The translations under genes and the position numbers were made by a program. A model generated the notes under the pieces. It was given only the letters and a program-made list of their open reading frames with translations. It searched no databases and was not told the DNA's origin. This document shows, piece after piece, positions 1-6,825 of a stretch of 32,171 bases of DNA. The stretch is taken from assembly GCA_027078415.1 (NCBI GenBank), contig JALWYX010000072.1, positions 1 through 32,171 on the forward strand, read 5' to 3'. Within the stretch, counting starts at the first letter, position 1; every line of letters starts with the position of its first letter. The DNA comes from Thermoanaerobaculia bacterium (GTDB lineage Bacteria > Acidobacteriota > Thermoanaerobaculia > JALWYX01).

Positions 1-46
1 TTACAGTGGAATCCACCCGGCCAATAACAGCTATCAGGGCCTTCAT
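1..46 (-). other. Possible start of another coding region at the left edge (partial)
   Basis: An ATG at 44-46 overlaps the stop of the pgk fragment in an ATGA junction. The frame is open to the window edge and reads MKALIAVIGRVDSTV. The same frame is open rightwards to a stop near 118 and looks protein-like there too (RYNPFVIFKGIGRENIEKKG precedes the Met). About half of these 46 bases are G or C, more than the surrounding DNA. The start of the peptide faintly recalls small ACT-domain proteins, but too little is visible to name it. Confidence 0.2.
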
Positions 47-477
47 CCCTTTTTTCTCAATATTTTCCCGACCGATTCCTTTGAAAATAACAAATGGGTT
101 ATATCTCCCTTTGTCTCACCAGGATAAAACCTAATATTCTCAAGAAGCAACACAGAAGCCGGATAAAAATTTGCAACCTTCTCCCGTGCTTCTTCAAGAT
201 CCGAAAAAAGCACCTCTTTCCCTAGCAACTGAGCCAATCTATCAGCAACGGGACGAAGAGTTTTGTCTCTATCAACTTTCTTAGGTCTACCCAAATGTGA
301 CACTAAAACTACACTAACCCCCTTCTGCAAAAGAAAATTAATAGTTTCTAAAGATGCTCTAATACGTGTATCGTCTAGGATTTCACCGTTTTTTATAGGA
401 ACATTGAAATCTACCCTTACAACAGCCACTTTACCTTTACTCAACAGCTCTCCTAAACCATCTACCCTTGTATACAC
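43..477 (-). CDS. pgk: Phosphoglycerate kinase, N-terminal part only (frame broken)
   Basis: Phosphoglycerate kinase converts 1,3-bisphosphoglycerate and ADP to 3-phosphoglycerate and ATP in glycolysis and gluconeogenesis. Seen here are the N-domain hallmarks VRVDFNVP (residues 20-27), DDTRIR (35-40), SHLGRPK (60-66) and ENIRFYPGE (113-121). I chose a GTG start at 477 because AAGGGGAAGGAG lies just upstream and because Pgk normally has about 15-20 residues before the VDFNVP motif. After GETKGD (about residue 125, position ~103) the reading stops resembling Pgk and ends at a TGA at 43-45, giving 144 residues against about 390-400 for the family. Another frame becomes protein-like from the same place. 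The C-terminal domain that binds ADP/ATP is absent from this window in any frame I can see. Either the gene is disrupted or the assembly is chimeric here. Confidence 0.75.
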   Translation of the reverse strand: MYTRVDGLGELLSKGKVAVVRVDFNVPIKNGEILDDTRIRASLETINFLLQKGVSVVLVSHLGRPKKVDRDKTLRPVADRLAQLLGKEVLFSDLEEAREKVANFYPASVLLLENIRFYPGETKGDITHLLFSKESVGKILRKKG

Positions 478-536
478 CTCTCCTTCCCCTTTCCTTTTAC
501 AATTACAAACCAAGATACTTTCCTGTTAACACAAAT

Positions 537-542
537 ATTATA
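537..542 (-). promoter_or_regulatory. Candidate -10 box upstream of pgk
   Basis: On the minus strand this reads TATAAT, about 60 bases upstream of the pgk GTG and downstream of the protease terminator, so a separate promoter for pgk is expected here. No convincing -35 hexamer lies 16-18 bases further up, and the region is very AT-rich, so the call rests on the -10 alone. Confidence 0.3.
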
Positions 543-575
543 CATATACAAACTAATTACTAGCGAGAGAGAACC

Positions 576-601
576 CATAATATAGATACATAATATAGAT
601 A
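576..601. repeat. 13-bp perfect tandem duplication
   Basis: The unit CATAATATAGATA occurs twice in direct succession (576-588 and 589-601), in the 240-base spacer between the protease terminator and pgk. It could be a regulator binding site or a simple slippage duplication. The rest of this spacer, apart from the terminator and the candidate -10 box, shows nothing I recognise. Confidence 0.7.
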
Positions 602-717
602 TAAAAAATAGCCTTTTCCTTTTTGGATGGGAGTATATAGCAACCAGAAAAAACAGAATGTATACATAACAAGTTAAGAAAACAAATCCACCAACGTTGT
701 ATCGCGTCTGTTGGAAT

Positions 718-745
718 AAAAAAAATCCCGGCATAAGCCGGGATT
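718..745 (-). terminator. Rho-independent terminator after the M4 protease gene
   Basis: On the minus strand AATCCCGGC, a TTAT loop and GCCGGGATT form a perfect 9-bp stem, followed directly by a run of eight T (positions 725-718). It lies 28 bases after the protease stop codon. A second small hairpin (AGAGGT/ACCTCT, 751-766) sits between the stop codon and this terminator. Confidence 0.9.
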
Positions 746-773
746 TTCACAGAGGTGTCCACCTCTATAAAGG

Positions 774-3035
774 TTAGGGCAGGTCTAACCAGAGATCGTA
801 ATCACCTGATCCGGAATAAGAGTATACTCTCCATACGTAGTATCCGGCGGAACCGTCGTAACTTACATGCTCACTCGAGGAGGAGGACGTAGAAGAATCC
901 ACAGCCCACCAACCTACAAAAGTCCACTTATAGAGGTACAGATCGAAGTCAGCTGAAGATGGACCTTCAAGCCAGCCTTGATGCGTTCCTGCAGAGGCGT
1001 AATAGTAGGTTCCATCTGGATGATAGTCGTAATCACCATCACCGCTAAGAGTACCGCTGTAGTGATCGCATCCACTGCACGGAGCGTTTCCACCACCGTT
1101 TCCGCCACCATTATCACTAACCATCACTTGATAAGACTGACTATCTGTAGCACCATCATCATCTTGAACCGTTAAGGTAACTGTGTAAGTTCCAGCAGCT
1201 GCATAAGTATGGGACACCGTTACACCACTTCCTGTCGAACCGTCACCGAAATCCCAGCTATAAGAAACTATGCTACCATCACTATCACTGCTCCCACTCG
1301 CATCAAAACTAGCAGTTAAACCGTTGGTAGAGAAGGTAAACGATGCAGTTGGAGGAGTATTAGCAGTTCCTCCACAGCTACCCGGATCGTTCCAACTCCC
1401 AGGAACACCAACAGCATCCCACGCTAGATGAACAGCACGCCACTCACACGAATTGCTACCAAACTGGTTAGCAGCAGCTTGAGCTGTAGCATAACGTAGA
1501 TCTTCATAAGTGGAATTCTGATTAAGCAGCTGGGCGTTAGCCTCATAAAATATTCTTAAAGCTTTCGCTATCCCTATTCCTGGAACGTTAACTGTAGTTT
1601 TACCACGTGGATGCGTACCACCTTCGCTGAGCAAATAGAACGCTAAGTTACCTATACCACTGTTGGTATGTACTCCACAATAATCGTTCTGCTGAGAAGG
1701 AGTACAGTTGTTAGCGTAGTTTCGATCTGGATAATAATCCACACTACGACCATCTCTGGCTGGATCGTTCATATACCTGAGCGCATCACCTATAGAAGGT
1801 TTCGCTATATCATCACCTATAAGCCAGGTTCTTTGAAAAGTTCTAAAGTTAGTAGGATTACCTGCGGAGCTTCCACCTGACTGCTTCCACGCTTCAGCAC
1901 CTGCACCAAATACATCAGACATAGATTCGTTTATAGCACCCGAATCGTTCTGGTAAGCCAGGCCAGAGGTGTGATCGGTAACACCATGTGTCAATTCGTG
2001 GGAGGTAACATCTAACGAATAAGCTAACGGCTCAAAGTACTGGCCACCATCACCGAAAACCATCTGCTTATAACTACCACCCAAGTAAGCAGCATTATCA
2101 CCTGTACAGCTCCCAAAAAATCCGGCCTGGAATTGGATATGAACAGTGGAAACCAAAGTCAAGCCATTTCCATCTAGCGAATCCCTTCCTAAAAAGTGGT
2201 AGTAAAACCAATAGGTATGACCAGTATTGTTGTACGCAGCCATGGCAACCTGATCGCTACTTGAGCCACCCTCTTCAAACATCAGAGTTCCCGGTAAAAC
2301 AGAAGACACATTAAAACCACTTAAACACTCATTATTCCCGTCATAAATCTTACGATACAAACCGGTGTATATAAGAGGATAAGAAGTTATCCTTCTTCCA
2401 GTGCGAGCGTCTACAAAAACTCTCTGATAGTCAAATATACCACCATTACGGACAGCAACATCAGCTCTATAAGCCAAAACAGGCTCGTGACCATTAGCAG
2501 CATAGATTACAAGTTCCGGTCCCTCCACAACGTTATATTCAAAAGATGCTTCCCTCAGAACATTATCACCGTACATATGACGTAACGTTCTTTTAAAAAT
2601 CGATTCAAAAGAAGCAGCACCAGAAGTATCAAGATTTAACCCTCTTACAACAGACCCTAAAATAGCTCGCACACTACCACGATCAGAAACTTGCAAAGTA
2701 ACCTCACCACCAACAACCGGCAAACCGTTGTAATACTGACGCATCTTGAAAGCTCTTCTTCCTTCATAAGAAGCAACTCTACGCTCGAACTTAATTTCAT
2801 CGTTCATACCTAATCCTAAACTAGAACGAAGCTGCGAATTAAAAAGCTCCTCTGCAGCACGCTCACTAACAACACTCAACCTCTCACTAGCACCCAAATA
2901 AAACTTGCTAACCCTTCCTTCCTCCTTCACCCGCATATTCGAGAAACCGTAAAAATTTAGACTGCTCACATTGGCAGCAAGCAACGAAAACGGCAACAAA
3001 CCACCTATAACCCAGCTAAATTTCGCCAATCTCAT
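774..3035 (-). CDS. Secreted thermolysin-family (M4) metalloprotease with PKD and PPC-like domains
   Basis: A zinc endopeptidase predicted to act outside the cell, 753 residues. Residues 1-21 form a signal peptide (hydrophobic WVIGGLLPFSLLAA). A propeptide of FTP/PepSY type follows (about 40-220). The catalytic domain (about 225-550) has HELTH (346-350: zinc ligands H346 and H350, catalytic E347), third ligand E370 in GAINES, and H456 in GVHTNSG, matching the thermolysin transition-state histidine. A PKD domain follows (about 560-642, SYSWDFGDGS, GTYTVTLTV), then a Gly/Asn linker and a C-terminal region like PPC (about 653-753, DFDLYLY, GDYDLWLDL). I start at ATG 3035 because GGAGGT lies 9 bases upstream; the in-frame TTG at 3056 lies upstream of that site. 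It has its own candidate promoter and terminator, so it is probably monocistronic. Confidence 0.95.
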   Translation of the reverse strand: MRLAKFSWVIGGLLPFSLLAANVSSLNFYGFSNMRVKEEGRVSKFYLGASERLSVVSERAAEELFNSQLRSSLGLGMNDEIKFERRVASYEGRRAFKMRQYYNGLPVVGGEVTLQVSDRGSVRAILGSVVRGLNLDTSGAASFESIFKRTLRHMYGDNVLREASFEYNVVEGPELVIYAANGHEPVLAYRADVAVRNGGIFDYQRVFVDARTGRRITSYPLIYTGLYRKIYDGNNECLSGFNVSSVLPGTLMFEEGGSSSDQVAMAAYNNTGHTYWFYYHFLGRDSLDGNGLTLVSTVHIQFQAGFFGSCTGDNAAYLGGSYKQMVFGDGGQYFEPLAYSLDVTSHELTHGVTDHTSGLAYQNDSGAINESMSDVFGAGAEAWKQSGGSSAGNPTNFRTFQRTWLIGDDIAKPSIGDALRYMNDPARDGRSVDYYPDRNYANNCTPSQQNDYCGVHTNSGIGNLAFYLLSEGGTHPRGKTTVNVPGIGIAKALRIFYEANAQLLNQNSTYEDLRYATAQAAANQFGSNSCEWRAVHLAWDAVGVPGSWNDPGSCGGTANTPPTASFTFSTNGLTASFDASGSSDSDGSIVSYSWDFGDGSTGSGVTVSHTYAAAGTYTVTLTVQDDDGATDSQSYQVMVSDNGGGNGGGNAPCSGCDHYSGTLSGDGDYDYHPDGTYYYASAGTHQGWLEGPSSADFDLYLYKWTFVGWWAVDSSTSSSSSEHVSYDGSAGYYVWRVYSYSGSGDYDLWLDLP

Positions 3036-3114
3036 CTCTATCTTACCTCCTACCAAAAACTTAATTTTCTATACAAAAACTTCTATCACCACAAAACGCA
3101 TAAAGCATGCCAAA

Positions 3115-3143
3115 ATTAAAAAGCCCATATAAGCCAAAGACAA
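3115..3143 (-). promoter_or_regulatory. Candidate sigma70-type promoter for the M4 protease
   Basis: The minus strand reads TTGTCT (3143-3138), a 17-base spacer and TTTAAT (3120-3115). The expected transcript start near 3108 leaves a leader of about 70 bases before the protease ATG. Confidence 0.4.
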
Positions 3144-3185
3144 CCTACCATAACCAAATAACAAAAGGGATAAAATAAAACCATA

Positions 3186-3226
3186 GGTCAAATATTGACC
3201 CCTATTTTATGGGTAAATATTTGACC
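3186..3226. repeat. 41-base stem-loop of GGTCAAATATT arms
   Basis: GGTCAAATATT (3186-3196) and AATATTTGACC (3216-3226) are perfect inverse complements. After one g/a mismatch the stem continues with ACCC/GGGT around a 9-base loop. GACCC(C)TATTTTA also appears as a direct repeat (3197-3209 and 3223-3234). The methyltransferase stop codon begins at the very edge of the structure (3227-3229). There is no T-run on the minus strand just after it, so an ordinary terminator is unlikely. It resembles the palindromic units (REP-like) that flank small transposable elements, but no transposase is nearby. Confidence 0.75.
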
Positions 3227-4129
3227 CTATTTTAAACGCTGAAGCCATAGTGAAGAGTAGTGAGTATCGAAATTGTGAGGATCTAGAGGCGAATAACAAT
3301 ACAAATTGTTTTTGAGAAAAGAATAATTTTTTTGATTCAAATAAGAGGTAGCAAATCTAATTTTAAATTTATCGTTATATATAAGAAAAGCTTGTAAGAT
3401 CATAGCCTCGGTCCAAAACCAAGGCCACTTATTATCGAAGACATATCTCTGAGGAGGATACGGTACATTGTAAGGGAAATGAATATCGTGTATATGTACA
3501 TATACTCCTATCTCTAAGATAGGTAAAACTTCAAGATAAAGAAAAGGGACATCCCCGTCTATTTTAACCACATGAGTAGAGTCTATAAAAAGAATATCTC
3601 TCGATTTCAGTTTACTAAAAAACTTAGGATCTAGAGACTGTACTTCCTCCCTTATAACGTTTATCTTTTCCAGTTCTAAAATCTTTGAAGACGGGAAAGG
3701 ATCTATGACATAAAACTCAGCATCTCCACCAATTTTTTCCAGAGCTTTATGCATATAGTAGGTAGATACGCCAGAGCCTACCTCCACAATTTTGTTAGGA
3801 GAACAATAACGAACAAACAAGTAAAGCAAATATGCGTCTAGCTGTGGAAATCCTGGACCCCAACCCTCTTCCTTCAAAGGTTCCACTTCTCTTAGTTCTG
3901 GAAGCTCGTTTCTATAACGAAATGAAGGTCGAATAAACTCTTCCATCTCTCTTATAGAAGGAAAGTCGACACCTCTCATCGAACTAGGCCTACACCACCT
4001 TCTAATGGTACGCCTTAACTGACGTCTCACAGGTAACACAGAGTAGTAGTCATAGCTACGTGCCACATTCAACCCTAAATAGGCAAGAAAATCGAAGAAA
4101 AGTATATGTAATCTTTTATACAAATTCAT
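3227..4129 (-). CDS. Class I SAM-dependent methyltransferase (Methyltransf_24-like)
   Basis: A 300-residue protein with a Rossmann-type methyltransferase core. Motif I is IVEVGSG (114-120), an acidic residue at the end of the second strand is in VIDPFPS (141-147), then FIDSTHVVKIDGDV (181-194) and VHIHDIHFPY (211-220). The IDSTH...HDIHFP pattern is typical of Methyltransf_24 family proteins often found among glycan or surface-modification genes; the substrate cannot be read from the sequence. The first ~90 residues are basic and family-specific. Starts TTG 4132 and ATG 4129 are adjacent; neither has a strong ribosome binding site, and I prefer ATG. It is divergent from the plus-strand gene at 4156 with only 26 bases between start codons. 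Confidence 0.8.
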   Translation of the reverse strand: MNLYKRLHILFFDFLAYLGLNVARSYDYYSVLPVRRQLRRTIRRWCRPSSMRGVDFPSIREMEEFIRPSFRYRNELPELREVEPLKEEGWGPGFPQLDAYLLYLFVRYCSPNKIVEVGSGVSTYYMHKALEKIGGDAEFYVIDPFPSSKILELEKINVIREEVQSLDPKFFSKLKSRDILFIDSTHVVKIDGDVPFLYLEVLPILEIGVYVHIHDIHFPYNVPYPPQRYVFDNKWPWFWTEAMILQAFLIYNDKFKIRFATSYLNQKNYSFLKNNLYCYSPLDPHNFDTHYSSLWLQRLK

Positions 4130-4155
4130 CAAACTCTAATAAAATATCATAAAAG

Positions 4156-4626
4156 GTGACAAAAACTATCAGGAAATTTACTCTAATAAAATCGAAGTTG
4201 CCGAAAACTTTCCTCGTTTTCCAAGGAGTACCTTCAGGGATAGATGCAATAGTTGTAGAAGAAGATACTTTTATGGTACTGTCTTCCCCTTTAAAAATCG
4301 ACAAACCTCTTCCACATCCTATAAAAATCTTCAACGCCTTATGGAAGATAAAACCTTTAAAAGTTGGAGATATAAAAATAAAACCAGGCAAACCCACGAT
4401 AATATTTGCAATAATTTACGATTTTAATTCCGATCCTATATGCAAATTGGAGTGGATAGAAAAATCTTTAGAGAATATAAAACTATTTATCAAACAAAAG
4501 AAAATATCATCCATCTACGTGCCTCCGTTAGGATTGAAAGGACGTATAGGAAAAAATAAAAGTATTCCTTTAATTTTTGAAAAGCTTAAGGATTCAGGAA
4601 TAAGTCACTTCTACCTAGGGATCTAA
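4156..4626 (+). CDS. Hypothetical protein, possibly macro-domain-like
   Basis: Up to 156 residues, one of only four protein genes on the plus strand. The order of features recalls a compact macro domain: GIDAIVVEED near residue 28, a central strand IIFAIIYDF (83-91), a helix rich in charged residues, and SIYVPPLGLKGRIG near the C terminus where macro domains carry PALGTG. I do not see the canonical NAAN of ADP-ribose binders, so binding or hydrolysis of ADP-ribose is only a possibility. The first codon in the frame is GTG at 4156, without a clear ribosome binding site; TTG at 4198 would start just before the conserved part. It is rich in Lys and Ile. Its 3' end overlaps truA by 12 bases, tail to tail. 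Confidence 0.55.
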   Translation: MTKTIRKFTLIKSKLPKTFLVFQGVPSGIDAIVVEEDTFMVLSSPLKIDKPLPHPIKIFNALWKIKPLKVGDIKIKPGKPTIIFAIIYDFNSDPICKLEWIEKSLENIKLFIKQKKISSIYVPPLGLKGRIGKNKSIPLIFEKLKDSGISHFYLGI

Positions 4627-5469
4627 ATAACATTGCAAAGGCACTAAAGTATCTATAACCTCTCGGCCATTGTCAGCAAAAAACCACTTACTAGAAAGAG
4701 GATAGCGCTTATCAACACCCTTATACCAACGTTTAGGATAGTATACCCTCGCCAAATATAGCGCGTGAGGAGGCGCAAAAAAAGGCACTTTATCTCCATT
4801 ATCTCTTCTTAAAAAATCCCTAAATTGCTCTAGCGATAGAGTACCGTATCCTACTTCTAAGAGAGCTCCGACTATACCTCTAACCATCTTTCTAAGGAAG
4901 CCCTTTGAAACAACACGTATAACCACAACTCCACTCTCTAAATAAGCGATTCTCAAAGATATAATTCTTCTCAAAGGAGATTTGTTAGGAGTACGACGCG
5001 AAAAAGCATCGAAGTTATTTTCACCTAAAAGCATTTTAGAAGCAAGTTCAACCCTATCCCACTCTACCTTACGGTGAGAAAAAAACACCCTATCCCTAAC
5101 TATAGGATTTCTAGAGACCTCGTACGAGATAACGTACCTATACTCTTTAGCAGAAGCCAATCCTTTGGGATCAAAGTTGATCTTAACAGGAGCTACTCCC
5201 ATAACACGAACATCGTCAGGTAGATAAAAATTTAGAGCCTTAAAAACAGTCTCAGGAGAATACTTTCTAGATGATATAAACGATACTACCATACCCAAAG
5301 AGTGAACACCCTTATCGGTTCTACCAGCAGATTTTACAACCTTCTTTCCTCCTGTAAATCTCTCTAAAGCTTCTTCAACTACTTGTTGTACTGTTACTGC
5401 GTTAGGCTGAATCTGCCAACCATGATAATTGGTACCATCAAAAGATAAGAGTAACCTGTATTTGAACAT
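4615..5469 (-). CDS. truA: tRNA pseudouridine(38-40) synthase TruA
   Basis: TruA converts uridines 38-40 in the anticodon arm of tRNAs to pseudouridine. The catalytic motif SAGRTDKGVHSLG is present with nucleophile D52. The N terminus YRLLLSFDGTNYHGWQIQP and the motifs FDAFSRR and FLRKMVRGIVGALLEVG are as expected. At 284 residues it is slightly longer than usual, with a tail from about 248 (KRWYKGVDKRYPLSS) that is not family-typical. Its ATG abuts the stop codon of the phosphoesterase gene (TGAATG), indicating translational coupling. It ends the long minus-strand run and meets the plus-strand gene at 4156-4626 tail to tail. Confidence 0.96.
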   Translation of the reverse strand: MFKYRLLLSFDGTNYHGWQIQPNAVTVQQVVEEALERFTGGKKVVKSAGRTDKGVHSLGMVVSFISSRKYSPETVFKALNFYLPDDVRVMGVAPVKINFDPKGLASAKEYRYVISYEVSRNPIVRDRVFFSHRKVEWDRVELASKMLLGENNFDAFSRRTPNKSPLRRIISLRIAYLESGVVVIRVVSKGFLRKMVRGIVGALLEVGYGTLSLEQFRDFLRRDNGDKVPFFAPPHALYLARVYYPKRWYKGVDKRYPLSSKWFFADNGREVIDTLVPLQCYLDP

Positions 5470-6213
5470 TCAGAAGCCAACGGCTAACCGATCAGCTAGT
5501 ACTTTAGGCAATCCCGCGTTTATTATACGCTTTTGAGCAGCCGCTATAGGGTAATTTATCCTATACCATCTAACTACGCTTTTCTGTTCATCATAAATCA
5601 TAAAAGCAGCTTTAGGATTACGATCTCGAGGCTGTCCTACAGAACCAGGATTAATTAAATAACGTGCTTGAGGATGAAGCTTTATAACACCCTTATCCCC
5701 AAGAAGCATTGAACCTTCTACGTAACCATCGTAGTAAACAAAAACTGAAGCTATATGAGTATGTCCTATAAATACAACCCTCTCTTCACTCGCAGAAAAA
5801 GCAAACAACGCATCTCTTTCCGAAAGAATATAATAATCTTCATCCTGAGGAGCACCATGGCAAATAAGAAGCTCATCATTTACCTTCACAGGACCTTTAG
5901 GCAAAGAGCGGACAAAAGAGATATTCTCATACGATAACACTTTCCTCGTCCACAAAGCAGCAGCAAGAGCAACTCTATTAAAGGAAGACCCATCGTCAAT
6001 ACCTGCCACTACCTTATCGTGATTACCCCTAACCATATAAACTTTTCCTTTAAAAGCTCTAACAGCTTCAACCACCTGATTAGGTGCAGCACCATAACCT
6101 ACCAAATCCCCTAACACCAAAGTAGCATCAAACCTTTTCCTTTTTACTTTCCTCAATACGGCCCTAAAAGCCTCCCAGTTAGCGTGCATATCTGAAACTA
6201 TTAAGTATCTCAT
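5470..6213 (-). CDS. Calcineurin-type metallophosphoesterase (YfcE/Metallophos_2 group)
   Basis: A cytosolic 247-residue phosphoesterase with the complete dinuclear metal site: SDMHAN (7-12), GDLVGYG (35-41), RGNHD (62-66), CHGAP and GHTH near residue 150, and INPGSVGQPRD near 187-197. The NPGSVGQPRD tail motif is frequent in bacterial phosphodiesterases of unknown substrate. It overlaps aroK by four bases (ATGA) and abuts truA, so all three are likely translated from one message. The natural substrate cannot be inferred. Confidence 0.9.
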   Translation of the reverse strand: MRYLIVSDMHANWEAFRAVLRKVKRKRFDATLVLGDLVGYGAAPNQVVEAVRAFKGKVYMVRGNHDKVVAGIDDGSSFNRVALAAALWTRKVLSYENISFVRSLPKGPVKVNDELLICHGAPQDEDYYILSERDALFAFSASEERVVFIGHTHIASVFVYYDGYVEGSMLLGDKGVIKLHPQARYLINPGSVGQPRDRNPKAAFMIYDEQKSVVRWYRINYPIAAAQKRIINAGLPKVLADRLAVGF

Positions 6214-6719
6214 ACAATACTCTTTAAAATTAAAAAAATCCTCTCGGCAACTTCTTCTATACTTTCGTATCCTTTTATATCTATAACTAAATCAGCAACA
6301 CGCTCATAATAACTAGACCTAGTCTCATACAAAAATTTCAACGAGTTGTAGTCTTTAGCTAAAGGCCTATCCTCCTTACTAGCAACCCTTATTCTATCTA
6401 TTAAAACGTCAAAAGGCGGATGCAACCAAATAACCATACCGTACCTCTTTAAAAGTGTAAAAGAGGAATATTTAGTAACCGTTCCTCCTCCAGTAGCTAC
6501 TACTATATCATCAAAATATATAGTTTCTCTAAGAACTTCGTGCTCTATTTTTCTAAAAAAACCCTCTCCCATTTCTGCAAATATATCTTTAATACTCTTA
6601 CCGAACCTATCTACTATAACTTTGTCCAAATCTATAAACCTGAAATTCAACTTTTTAGCTAACAATTCACCCACACTACTTTTTCCTGAACACATAAACC
6701 CTATGAGAAAAACGCGCAT
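6210..6719 (-). CDS. aroK: Shikimate kinase
   Basis: Phosphorylates shikimate with ATP to shikimate-3-phosphate in the chorismate pathway. Walker A is GFMCSGKS (7-14), followed by the shikimate-binding DLD (about 31-33), FFRKIE (about 54-59), the ATGGGT loop and a lid with EDRPL. Length (169) is normal. In many diderm bacteria aroK directly follows pilQ; here about 8 kb of lipoprotein, accBC, thiE and transporter genes lie between them. It starts 5 bases after the small transporter subunit and overlaps the phosphoesterase by ATGA. Confidence 0.95.
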   Translation of the reverse strand: MRVFLIGFMCSGKSSVGELLAKKLNFRFIDLDKVIVDRFGKSIKDIFAEMGEGFFRKIEHEVLRETIYFDDIVVATGGGTVTKYSSFTLLKRYGMVIWLHPPFDVLIDRIRVASKEDRPLAKDYNSLKFLYETRSSYYERVADLVIDIKGYESIEEVAERIFLILKSIV

Positions 6720-6724
6720 AAGAA

Positions 6725-6820
6725 CTATTTCTCTTTAAAAGTAAGAAAAATAAGAAACAACAACCCTCCCCAAACTAAACCGCCCACAAGGAAAAACACT
6801 AAAACAGCTGCTGTATCCAT
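6725..6820 (-). CDS. MetS-like 31-residue small subunit of an NSS transporter
   Basis: A very short gene of 31 codons: MDTAAVLVFFLVGGLVWGG, then LLFLIFLTFKEK. It is a single hydrophobic helix with the VWGG motif seen in the small MetS subunits that accompany neurosodium-symporter-type amino acid transporters such as Corynebacterium MetP. It follows the transporter gene directly: the ribosome binding site AAAAAGGTAGG includes the transporter stop codon and lies 5 bases before the ATG. The position and motif support a real gene despite its size. The role is inferred from the MetPS pair. Confidence 0.8.
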   Translation of the reverse strand: MDTAAVLVFFLVGGLVWGGLLFLIFLTFKEK

Positions 6821-6825
6821 ACAAC

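Noticed and set aside
462-762. Two short minus-strand frames, one reading KIPAYAGI.
   Set aside because: They run through the terminator hairpin, have no ribosome binding site and resemble no protein; the repeat-like reading comes from the stem.
4116-4397. Minus-strand frame of 93 codons.
   Set aside because: Antisense to the plus-strand gene at 4156-4626 and overlapping the methyltransferase start; no family features.
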